Shown one piece after another: positions 1 to 5,147 of a stretch of DNA of 5,147 bases. Below the pieces are notes generated by a model that had not been told where the DNA came from, made no database searches, and saw only the letters and a program-made list of their open reading frames with translations. Where the stretch lies: the NCBI GenBank assembly GCA_964415085.1, contig CAYPYI010000091.1:1-5147 (forward strand), written 5' to 3'. How positions within the stretch are numbered: the first letter of the stretch is position 1; each line of letters opens with the position of its first letter. The position numbers and the translations under genes are program-made. Source of the DNA: CAYPYI01 sp964415085. GTDB lineage: Bacteria > Bacillota > Clostridia > Tissierellales > Tissierellaceae.

Positions 1-1250
1 CCTTGGCTTTCAAGAATATTTATTTTTTCCTTAACATCATCTTTTAATTCTACATTTTCTTTTTCCATTGAAGATAGATTACCTACTAGTACACTCTTTC
101 CATCAATATCTCCTCTAATTCCTTCACCTTTTAATACTTTTATATTGTCTACATCAAAATACTTTGTATTTTCTATATCTTCTAATACGGCTTTTGCTAA
201 AGGATGATCTGAGTTTTTTTCTATACTTGCTAGTAAACTTGAATAATAATTAATATTATCATCAAAATAGAACTTTTCATCTACTGATGGACTTCCTATA
301 GTCAAAGTTCCTGTTTTATCAAATACTATAGTATCTAACTTACTAAGATCATCTATAACTTCACTGCCTTTTATTAAAATCCCATTACGAGCTCCATTCC
401 CTATGCTTGCTATATTTGATACAGGAACTCCTATTACTAGTGCTCCTGGGCAACCTAGTACTAGTATTGTTATTGCTAGCTCTACATTTTTAGAAACTAT
501 CCATACGATTATTCCAATTATCAATATTACAGGCGTGTACCATTTGGAGAATTTATCTATAAATCTTTCTGCTTCTGACTTTGAATCTTGGGCTTCTTCT
601 ACTAGTTCTATTATTTTACCAAATGTTGTTTCTTCTCCAACTTTACTTGCAACAACTTGTATTGTTCCATTATCTACAATAGTTCCTGCAAATACATTTG
701 CACCTTTTACTTTTCTAACTGGTACAGGCTCTCCTGTTATACTTGATTGATCTATACTAGCTTCACCTATTATTACAGTTCCATCTACAGGCACTTTAGC
801 TCCTGTTTTAACTAGTATTATATCCCCTATATCTACATCTTCTACATCAACTTCTTCAAACTCTCCATTCACTGTTTTCTTAAAAGCTGTATCAGGAGAC
901 AAATCTGTTAACTCTTTTATAGCAGAACGTGTATGATTTAAGGTTCTTTGCTCTAAATAGGCTCCAAATAAGAATAAAAATGTGACTATTGCTGATTCTT
1001 CAAAGTTTTTAATAAAAAAAGCTCCTATAACTGCAATTGTTACTAATAAATCTATGCTAACTACCTTAACCCTTAGTGCTTGATATGCCTGAATAGCTAT
1101 TGGCATTACAGCTATAAGAGAAGCAAGTATTAAGGAAGTTATAAATAGATCATTATTATTTAGAAGCCATTTATTTGTAAAAGCAATAATTATTAATATC
1201 CCACTTATTAATGTTATTTTATTTTTATTTCTTAAAACAAATCTCTGCAT
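1..1250 (-). CDS. Heavy-metal P1B-type ATPase with CPG motif (N-terminal 416 residues, cut by window edge)
   Basis: This is an integral membrane pump that would use ATP to move a transition-metal ion across the cytoplasmic membrane. Reading from the ATG at 1250, the frame stays open to the window edge. Seen in order: a short cytoplasmic N-terminus of about 11 residues with no CxxC or His-rich metal-binding domain; hydrophobic helices at roughly 12-25, 35-58, 64-81 and 83-99; an actuator domain with ITGEP (TGE at 172-174); helices at about 239-253 and 257-279, the latter carrying GCPGA (Cys267-Pro268-Gly269); the phosphorylation motif DKTGTLT with Asp311; SDHPLAKA (His349-Pro350), the P1B signature in the nucleotide domain; and GEG at 375-377. 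The rest of the nucleotide domain, the hinge and the last helices lie outside. The start follows AAGGGAGGT at good spacing, 28 bases after the RIC-like gene, so the two are probably one operon. P1B identity is firm. The metal is not predictable, because CPG is not one of the well-assigned CPC, SPC or CPH motifs. Confidence 0.93.
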   Translation of the reverse strand, partial: MQRFVLRNKNKITLISGILIIIAFTNKWLLNNNDLFITSLILASLIAVMPIAIQAYQALRVKVVSIDLLVTIAVIGAFFIKNFEESAIVTFLFLFGAYLEQRTLNHTRSAIKELTDLSPDTAFKKTVNGEFEEVDVEDVDIGDIILVKTGAKVPVDGTVIIGEASIDQSSITGEPVPVRKVKGANVFAGTIVDNGTIQVVASKVGEETTFGKIIELVEEAQDSKSEAERFIDKFSKWYTPVILIIGIIVWIVSKNVELAITILVLGCPGALVIGVPVSNIASIGNGARNGILIKGSEVIDDLSKLDTIVFDKTGTLTIGSPSVDEKFYFDDNINYYSSLLASIEKNSDHPLAKAVLEDIENTKYFDVDNIKVLKGEGIRGDIDGKSVLVGNLSSMEKENVELKDDVKEKINILESQ

Positions 1251-1278
1251 ATCCTACCTCCCTTATTATATATAATAA

Positions 1279-1572
1279 TTATTTATGATATTCTTTATCT
1301 AACTCTTCTAGTAAATAGTAAACTCTTTCATAACTTTCGCAGACATCTTCTGGGATAGTATAGTTATTAGTTACCTTACGTAGGGAGTAAAACTCTTTAT
1401 CTATATCAATTACATTTTCAGCTTTATCTAAAAGCATTGAAGTTAATCTATCATATATTTTCTCAACTTCTTTAATTTCAGGATGCATATTGCCATGAAC
1501 CCTTGAAACTATTCTTATATATAACTCCATCTCCTTAATATAGCTATTTAACGATGTCTTATTTTTTTCCAT
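1279..1572 (-). CDS. Small RIC/ScdA/YtfE-like hemerythrin-fold protein lacking most iron ligands (97 aa)
   Basis: This is a short, mostly helical, probably cytoplasmic protein with no signal peptide or membrane segment. Two stretches recall the hemerythrin domain of RIC (YtfE/ScdA) iron-sulfur cluster repair proteins: SRVHGNMHPE (residues 23-32) matches the segment around one ligand His, and TNNYTIPEDVCESY (68-81) followed by LLEELDKEYHK matches the conserved TNN.TPP.AC stretch and final helix. Family members are about 220-240 residues, with an N-terminal cysteine domain and a di-iron site of five His and two acidic residues. Here the cysteine domain is absent. The positions expected for the HMxxEE and mid-domain ligands hold other residues, and the protein stops where the last ligand His of H-x-x-LENN should be. 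Only H26, H30 and H96 remain. The start is supported by AAGGAGGA upstream. The gene leads an operon with the P1B ATPase and sits behind an FNR-type box. The gene is solid; the family assignment is by eye, and an unrelated small helical protein remains possible. Confidence 0.8.
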   Translation of the reverse strand: MEKNKTSLNSYIKEMELYIRIVSRVHGNMHPEIKEVEKIYDRLTSMLLDKAENVIDIDKEFYSLRKVTNNYTIPEDVCESYERVYYLLEELDKEYHK

Positions 1573-1645
1573 AATATAATCCTCCTTGTATTTAACTTCT
1601 TTCTAAGTTCTATATACAAAGTTTAACATAGCTATTAAAATAAAG

Positions 1646-1663
1646 AATTGATTTGAATCAATT
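1646..1663 (-). promoter_or_regulatory. FNR/DNR-type operator and promoter region of the RIC-like/ATPase operon
   Basis: AATTGATT-TG-AATCAATT is a perfect 8+8 inverted repeat containing TTGAT-N4-ATCAA, the known consensus half-sites of FNR/ANR/DNR-type CRP-family regulators. Its centre is about 82 bases upstream of the RIC-like ATG. If it works as a class II activator site at -41.5, transcription would start near 1613 with the -10 hexamer at 1625-1620, where TAAACT matches 4 of 6 bases of TATAAT. Alternatively the arm TTGATT (1661-1656) is itself a -35 with TTTAAT (1639-1634) 16 bases on, in which case the site would repress. The sequence does not decide between these. No such box is seen ahead of the flavodiiron gene. 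Confidence 0.62.
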
Positions 1664-1755
1664 TTTAAAAATTCATTTATAAAGTAATTTTTCTTATATG
1701 TAACTTCTACAATAAAAGTTATTTTACTGTTATTTGACTATTAAATTAAATAATT

Positions 1756-1787
1756 AAGGGAAGTCTATATAATTCTAGACTTCCCTT
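1756..1787 (-). terminator. Intrinsic terminator after the flavodiiron gene
   Basis: There is a perfect 12-bp stem, AAGGGAAGTCTA (1756-1767) with TAGACTTCCCTT (1776-1787), around an 8-base loop. It lies about 70 bases beyond the flavodiiron stop codon. In the minus direction it is followed by AATTATTTAATTTAA, a modest T-rich tail; in the plus direction the flank is not T-rich. It probably ends the flavodiiron transcript and so separates it from the RIC-like operon, which has its own regulatory site downstream of the hairpin. Confidence 0.8.
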
Positions 1788-1856
1788 GTAATACAATAAT
1801 ATGCAAGTTATATTTGATCGCATTAAATAAAGTATTAAAAAATTATAATATATACT

Positions 1857-3044
1857 TTATAATTTTTTTGCAAAATTTCTTCCAAATTCCCTACAATTTT
1901 CTAATTGATCAATATCTGGATTCCAAAGTTCTTTTATTCCGTCTTCTATAACTTCAAATTTTGCATCTTTTAATTTTGATTCTATTATCTCTACTGACTC
2001 ACCTGACCAACCATAGGATCCAAATGCTGCTGTTTTTTTATTTTTAAGACCTAGTCCCCTTAGCATCTCAAGTAATCCGCCCGTTGCATGCATTATACCC
2101 TTGTTGACTGTAGATGATCCTATTAAGAAGGCCTTCGATTTAAATAGTTCTGTTATAAGGTCATTCTTATCTGTATTCGCTGCATTAAATAACTTTACTG
2201 TAAGTGTACTATCTACAGATTTAATTCCTTCTGCTATGGCCTCAGCCATTTTCCTAGTTGCATTCCACATGGTATCATATGCTATGGTTACTTGGTGTTC
2301 TTGATATGAATCTGCCCACTTTAAATACTTTTCTACTATTTGAGTTGGATTATCTCTCCAAATAATTCCATGAGATGTTGCTATCATACTTAATGGCAAC
2401 TCAAGGCTTAATATTTCTTTAATTTTATTTGTAACTAATGGACTAAAAGGTGCTAATATATTAGCATAATATTTAATAGCTTCTTGATATAACTCTCCTT
2501 GGTCAACTAGATCATTATACATTAGATCTGAAGCATAATGCTGTCCAAAGGCATCATTACTAAATAATATGTTATCTCCACTCATATAAGTCATCATACT
2601 ATCTGGCCAATGTAGCATTCTTGCCTCCACAAAGGTTAAAGTTGACTGACCTATATCTAATGTGTCTCCAGTTTTTACTTCTACAAAATTCCAATCTTCA
2701 TGATAATGTGCTTTTAATAACTTTGCGCCATTAGCTGTACAATAAATAGGCGTACCTGGTATTTCTTTCATTAAAAGTGGTAATGATCCACTATGATCAA
2801 CTTCATTATGTTGCATTATTATATAATCGATATCATTTAAATCAATTTCTTTTTTTAGATTGGTTATAAATTCTTCTGCAAAAGGTTCCCATACTGTGTC
2901 TATAAGTACTGTTTTCTCATCCTGTATTAAATATGAATTATATGAAGAACCCCTATCTGTAGAGTATTCATCACCGTGGAATTTTCTTAATTCCCAGTCA
3001 ATTTTACCGACCCAAGTAACTTTGTCCGTCATTTTAAAACTCAT
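1857..3044 (-). CDS. fprA: Flavodiiron protein (FprA/ROO-type O2 and NO reductase)
   Basis: This is a soluble cytoplasmic enzyme that reduces O2 to water and/or NO to N2O, usually taking electrons from rubredoxin or a similar donor; it protects anaerobes. Residues 1 to about 250 form the metallo-beta-lactamase-like domain with the whole di-iron ligand set visible: H79-x-E81-x-D83-H84 in MQHNEVDHSG, H145 in MLHWPD, D164 in SNDAFGQH and H225 in TSHGIIWR. Residues of about 252-395 form the flavodoxin domain, with the FMN phosphate loop near YDTMWNATRKMA (256-267), a second FMN loop at about 309-320 (GSSTVNKGIMHA) and GSYGWSGES (342-350). At 395 residues it is the standard two-domain class A length, with no fused rubredoxin or reductase domain, and no rubredoxin gene is in view. 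The ATG at 3044 follows AGGAGGT by 7 bases; a second Met at residue 5 lacks this placement. It appears monocistronic. O2 versus NO preference cannot be read from the sequence. The symbol follows clostridial usage. Confidence 0.96.
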   Translation of the reverse strand: MSFKMTDKVTWVGKIDWELRKFHGDEYSTDRGSSYNSYLIQDEKTVLIDTVWEPFAEEFITNLKKEIDLNDIDYIIMQHNEVDHSGSLPLLMKEIPGTPIYCTANGAKLLKAHYHEDWNFVEVKTGDTLDIGQSTLTFVEARMLHWPDSMMTYMSGDNILFSNDAFGQHYASDLMYNDLVDQGELYQEAIKYYANILAPFSPLVTNKIKEILSLELPLSMIATSHGIIWRDNPTQIVEKYLKWADSYQEHQVTIAYDTMWNATRKMAEAIAEGIKSVDSTLTVKLFNAANTDKNDLITELFKSKAFLIGSSTVNKGIMHATGGLLEMLRGLGLKNKKTAAFGSYGWSGESVEIIESKLKDAKFEVIEDGIKELWNPDIDQLENCREFGRNFAKKL

Positions 3045-3107
3045 AATATTACCTCCTAAAATTTTATTAGTTTTACTTACATATCATTTATACCCTAAAT
3101 TTCTATT

Positions 3108-3136
3108 AATCTATTTTTATTTTCTTTTTTCTTCAA
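3108..3136 (-). promoter_or_regulatory. Candidate promoter of the flavodiiron gene
   Basis: TTGAAG (3136-3131) is followed after 17 bases by TAGATT (3113-3108). They match 4 of 6 bases of TTGACA and 4 of 6 of TATAAT. Transcription would start near 3101, giving an untranslated leader of about 57 bases. Such matches are easy to find in DNA this AT-rich, so the call is tentative. Confidence 0.35.
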
Positions 3137-3170
3137 TATTTTCTTCATTTTTACAGGTATATAAATATAA

Positions 3171-3207
3171 GAAAACTAATTTTACTAGTAATGTTTTCTA
3201 TGAAAAC
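3171..3207 (-). repeat. Alternating GTTTTC / GAAAAC / GTTTTC segments with a TTACTAGTAA palindrome
   Basis: Read on the minus strand, GTTTTC (3207-3202), GAAAAC (3198-3193) and GTTTTC (3176-3171) follow each other, and the middle segment can pair with either flank. The perfect 10-base palindrome TTACTAGTAA (3182-3191) lies between the second and third segments. This is the only structured part of the 196-base spacer between the ABC-F stop and the flavodiiron start. It may be a weak ABC-F terminator or an operator for the flavodiiron gene. No GC-rich stem with a T tract is seen here. Confidence 0.35.
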
Positions 3208-3240
3208 TGTAATAATTAATAATACAATTAATTAACAAAG

Positions 3241-4884
3241 TTAAATCCAGTCTGATAATTCTTTTACTTTGGCCTCATACTTTTCTTCTAATTCTTTTTT
3301 ATTTTCAAGGTTTTCTTCAATTGAAATTTGACTTAATAAAGCTGTAATTTGATTTTCTAGTATCATTTTATTTTGTAATGACTGATTTTGATTTTTACTT
3401 AGTTTTATTTTATTTTTCCCTTGTGAATACTCAGTATAAGTTCCTTTAAATTCTTCTATCTTCTTATTATTAATTATTAATAACTCTTCTGCTATACTTT
3501 CTATAAATTTTATATCATGGGAAACTAATAATATAGTTCCATCATAATCTTTTAGAAGTTCTTCTATTACTTCTAAACTATTTATATCAAGATAGTTTGT
3601 AGGTTCATCTAGTATTAGAAAATTTATATCTCCCAAAATCATCTTGGCAAAAGAAACTTTAACTCTTTCCCCTCCACTTAGAACCTTTAAATTCTCATAG
3701 ACTTTATCACCTTTTATTAATAATCTTGCTAATATAAGCCTTGCAAAATTTTCATTATGAATACTTGTTTCCATAACATTTTCTAATATTGTCTTTTCTT
3801 CATCTAAAATATTCATGGATTGACTGAAATATCCAATTCTAACATTTTTACTTATATTTATATTTTCATTGTTTAAAATCATCTTTATTAAGGTTGTTTT
3901 TCCACTACCATTAGGTCCTAACAATGTAATCTTTTTACCATTTTCAATACTAAAGTTTGCATTATCAAATATTATATTTTCTCCATAAGACTTATTAATA
4001 TCTTTTCCAGATACTAATATCTTACTATAAGGTTTAGTAGAATCTAATATTTTGATTTTAATTTGATCTTGATCTTTAACTCTTTCTTTTACTTCTAAAT
4101 TTTCTATCCTTTTTTCTATAGATTTAGCAAAACTATCTAATTTAGCCTTATTGCTTTGTCCACCCATTTTATGAAGTCTCGCTTCTGAATTACCCATTCT
4201 ACTTGGTGTTGTTTTTACCTTGTTTGATTTATTCTCTATATCTTTTTTTAAATTATTCAATCTGTTTTTTTCTTTAATATATTGGTCGTATTCAAATTGC
4301 TGCCTAGATTCTTCCTCTTTTTTAAGTTCTATATATTTGCTATAATTTCCTTTATAAATCTTACATTTACCATTATCTATTTCTAGTATTTTATTACAAA
4401 TATTATCTAGAAAATTTCTATCATGTGAAACTACAAGTAAAGTACCTTTAAATTCTTTAAAGCTATTTATAACAATTTCTATTCCATCAATATCTAAATT
4501 GCTTGTTGGTTCATCAACTAAAAGTAAATCTGGGTTATTTTGAAAACCTTCAGCTAATTTAAATCTTGTTTTCTCTCCACCACTCATGTTATTATCCCAC
4601 GCATTACTAGTGTTAAATATAGATGCATATTTCCCATTAATAATTTTATTATCTGGTTTAGCTAGTTGTGAAATATATTTTATTTTAGTATTTTTATTTA
4701 TAAATAAATTGCCACTATCATAATCTATATTTCTATTTATAATCTCTAGAAAAGTTGTTTTTCCTACTCCATTTAGACCAACTATTCCTATTTTATCTCC
4801 TTCATAAACTTCAAATTCTTCAACATCTAAGACTAATCTACTTCCATAATATTTTTTTAAATTATTCATACTAATTTTAAGCAT
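3241..4884 (-). CDS. ABC-F ATPase, ribosome-protection (antibiotic resistance) type
   Basis: This is a soluble twin-ATPase of the ABC-F family. Resistance members (Vga, Lsa, VmlR, Msr, CplR types) bind the ribosomal E site and dislodge 50S drugs such as lincosamides, pleuromutilins and streptogramin A. Domain 1: Walker A GLNGVGKT (36-43), signature MSGGE (100-104), Walker B LLLVDEPT with catalytic E125, switch His154. Domain 2: Walker A GPNGSGKT (323-330), signature LSGGE (402-406), Walker B LILDEPT with E427, His456. No membrane segment is present. The linker (about 186-288) is long, charged and helical, with TTPSRMGNSEARLHKMGG at 225-242, a pattern I associate with Vga/Lsa/CplR-like proteins rather than the housekeeping Uup or EttA types. 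A lysine/glutamate-rich, probably coiled-coil tail covers about 490-547. The start follows AAAGGGGGA, which lies inside a terminator-like hairpin, so expression is probably drug-controlled. The gene looks more AT-rich than the flavodiiron gene beside it. Catalytic parts are intact; the resistance role is inferred. Confidence 0.93.
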   Translation of the reverse strand: MLKISMNNLKKYYGSRLVLDVEEFEVYEGDKIGIVGLNGVGKTTFLEIINRNIDYDSGNLFINKNTKIKYISQLAKPDNKIINGKYASIFNTSNAWDNNMSGGEKTRFKLAEGFQNNPDLLLVDEPTSNLDIDGIEIVINSFKEFKGTLLVVSHDRNFLDNICNKILEIDNGKCKIYKGNYSKYIELKKEEESRQQFEYDQYIKEKNRLNNLKKDIENKSNKVKTTPSRMGNSEARLHKMGGQSNKAKLDSFAKSIEKRIENLEVKERVKDQDQIKIKILDSTKPYSKILVSGKDINKSYGENIIFDNANFSIENGKKITLLGPNGSGKTTLIKMILNNENINISKNVRIGYFSQSMNILDEEKTILENVMETSIHNENFARLILARLLIKGDKVYENLKVLSGGERVKVSFAKMILGDINFLILDEPTNYLDINSLEVIEELLKDYDGTILLVSHDIKFIESIAEELLIINNKKIEEFKGTYTEYSQGKNKIKLSKNQNQSLQNKMILENQITALLSQISIEENLENKKELEEKYEAKVKELSDWI

Positions 4885-4917
4885 AAAAAAATCCCCCTTT
4901 TATAATAAAGAGAGGAT
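4885..4917 (-). terminator. Attenuator terminator overlapping the ABC-F ribosome binding site
   Basis: On the minus strand ATCCTCT (4917-4911) pairs with GGGGGAT (4897-4891) through five Watson-Crick and two G-U pairs. After one C-A mismatch, TTTA (4909-4906) pairs with TAAA (4902-4899) around a 3-base loop. Seven T residues (4891-4885) end exactly before the ATG. This is the form of an intrinsic terminator placed directly in front of a gene. The 3' arm is also the Shine-Dalgarno sequence AAAGGGGGA, 8 bases from the ATG, so the same fold would block translation of any read-through transcript. Confidence 0.75.
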
Positions 4918-4977
4918 AGTTATACAGATGACTATAAAATAATATACAAGTATACTATTTAAACAAACTATCCACTC
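4910..4977 (-). promoter_or_regulatory. Antiterminator helix in the ABC-F leader
   Basis: On the minus strand GAGTGGATAGTT (4977-4966) pairs with AACTATCCTCTC (4921-4910) at 11 of 12 positions, leaving one T-T mismatch, around a 44-base loop. The 3' segment is the same ATCCTCTC that forms the 5' arm of the terminator, so the two folds exclude each other. Forming this helix would free the GGGGGA ribosome binding site and permit read-through. Inside the loop TAGTATAC (4957-4950) can pair with GTATA-A-CTA (4925-4917), a third fold that competes with the antiterminator. Confidence 0.68.
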
Positions 4978-4995
4978 ATAATAAAAATAGACACA

Positions 4996-5031
4996 AATAT
5001 ATTAGGTTAAACTAAACTATTCTAATATATT
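4996..5031 (-). promoter_or_regulatory. Leader hairpin 1 overlapping the upstream reading frame stop
   Basis: AATATATTAG (5031-5022) and CTAATATATT (5005-4996) form a perfect 10-bp stem on the minus strand around a 16-base loop in which GTT/AAC can add three pairs. The first two bases of the 5' arm belong to the TAA stop of the 17-codon upstream frame, so a ribosome stalled near the end of that frame would cover or open this hairpin. That position suits a ribosome-sensing element. Confidence 0.55.
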
Positions 5032-5083
5032 ATGTTTTCTTTATATAATAATGGATTATTTGTTCATTTTTACTATAGTTCAT
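5030..5083 (-). CDS. Possible regulatory leader peptide of the ABC-F gene (17 aa)
   Basis: A 17-codon frame, MNYSKNEQIIHYYIKKT, lies about 145 bases upstream of the ABC-F start and ends inside hairpin 1. It follows GAAAGG, but that sequence touches the ATG with no spacer, which is poor for initiation. A nested alternative in another frame is ATG-AAC-AAA-TAA (5067-5056; MNK), for which the AAGGA is about 15 bases away, rather far. One of the two may be the translated leader whose ribosome stalling controls the attenuator. The length and content are too small for any homology judgement; the call rests on position and context. Confidence 0.4.
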   Translation of the reverse strand: MNYSKNEQIIHYYIKKT

Positions 5084-5100
5084 CCTTTCTTTTATAATTT

Positions 5101-5133
5101 AATATTTAGTCAGTGCTAAATATTTATATTATA
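5101..5133 (-). promoter_or_regulatory. Candidate ABC-F promoter -10 and adjacent palindrome
   Basis: TATAAT (5133-5128, minus strand) is a perfect -10 hexamer, and transcription would begin near 5121. Its -35 would lie beyond the window edge, so it cannot be checked. Just downstream is a perfect 9+9 inverted repeat, AATATTTAG (5101-5109) and CTAAATATT (5116-5124), with a 6-base spacer. At the expected start point it could be an operator or a 5'-end hairpin; it could also be the end of an upstream gene's transcript. The leader to the ABC-F ATG would be about 237 bases. Confidence 0.4.
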
Positions 5134-5147
5134 TTACTTTTTAATAT

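Noticed and set aside
403..750. Plus-strand open frame of 115 codons
   Set aside because: It is wholly antisense to the P1B ATPase, whose TGE and CPG motifs are encoded here. The frame has no ribosome binding site and its product is a low-complexity Ser/Thr/Ile-rich sequence.
1701..1721. TAACTT / AAGTTA inverted repeat in the spacer before the RIC-like gene
   Set aside because: The arms are only 6 bp with a 9-base spacer, which is expected by chance in sequence this AT-rich. It is far weaker than the FNR-type box nearby.
1837..1868. Perfect 12-bp inverted repeat AAAAAATTATAA / TTATAATTTTTT across the flavodiiron stop codon
   Set aside because: It is made only of A-T pairs and its 3' arm lies partly in coding sequence. 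The GC-containing hairpin at 1756-1787 is the better terminator, although a minor termination role cannot be excluded.
2101..2304. Plus-strand open frame of 67 codons
   Set aside because: It lies inside the flavodoxin domain of the flavodiiron gene on the other strand, with no ribosome binding site or family features.
2860..3219. Plus-strand open frame of 119 codons
   Set aside because: Its first half is antisense to the flavodiiron N-terminus and its second half is AT-rich spacer. It has no ribosome binding site, and the hydrophobic stretch is what poly-A/T spacer gives when translated.
1..5147. tRNA, rRNA, CRISPR array or insertion sequence
   Set aside because: No cloverleaf with a GTTCGA-type arm, no regularly spaced direct repeats, no transposase frame and no IS-type terminal repeats were seen on either strand.

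Overview
The window is very AT-rich, with compact genes, strong AGGAGG-type ribosome binding sites and heavy use of ATA, AGA and TTA codons. Together with a flavodiiron protein and a hemerythrin-like stress protein, this points to an anaerobic low-GC Firmicute of the Clostridia; nothing visible fixes the genus. All four recognisable protein genes lie on the minus strand. They are described here in transcription order, from high to low coordinates.

5147-4885 is a gene-free leader. It holds a candidate -10 box, a 9-bp palindrome, a short upstream reading frame (17 codons, or a nested 3-codon one), a perfect 10-bp hairpin, and a mutually exclusive antiterminator/terminator pair. The terminator's U tract runs straight into the start codon of the next gene. 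4884-3241 encodes a 547-residue ABC-F ATPase with two complete nucleotide-binding domains and a long basic linker, of the ribosome-protection (antibiotic resistance) type. The layout fits drug-inducible attenuation: a ribosome held on the leader reading frame would change the RNA fold so that the ABC-F gene is transcribed.

3240-3045 is an AT-rich spacer with a candidate promoter for the next gene. 3044-1857 encodes a complete two-domain flavodiiron protein (beta-lactamase-like di-iron domain plus flavodoxin), a cytoplasmic O2/NO reductase. It is followed by a perfect 12-bp terminator hairpin (1756-1787).

1755-1573 holds a near-ideal FNR/DNR-type operator (TTGAT-N4-ATCAA) in front of a two-gene operon. 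The first gene (1572-1279) encodes a 97-residue protein resembling the C-terminal half of RIC/YtfE/ScdA iron-sulfur repair hemerythrins. It lacks nearly all the iron ligands and stops one residue before a ligand histidine. The second gene, 28 bases on and running off the left edge (1250-1), encodes the first 416 residues of a P1B-type metal-transporting ATPase. It has no N-terminal metal-binding domain and carries CPG in place of the usual CPC in the transport helix.

The flavodiiron protein, RIC-like protein, FNR-family operator and metal ATPase together suggest a locus for nitrosative/oxidative stress and metal handling. The ABC-F gene with its own leader looks like an independent antibiotic-response unit. 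The best candidates for new biology are the ABC-F leader, the ligand-poor RIC-like protein under an FNR-type box, and the CPG-type ATPase.
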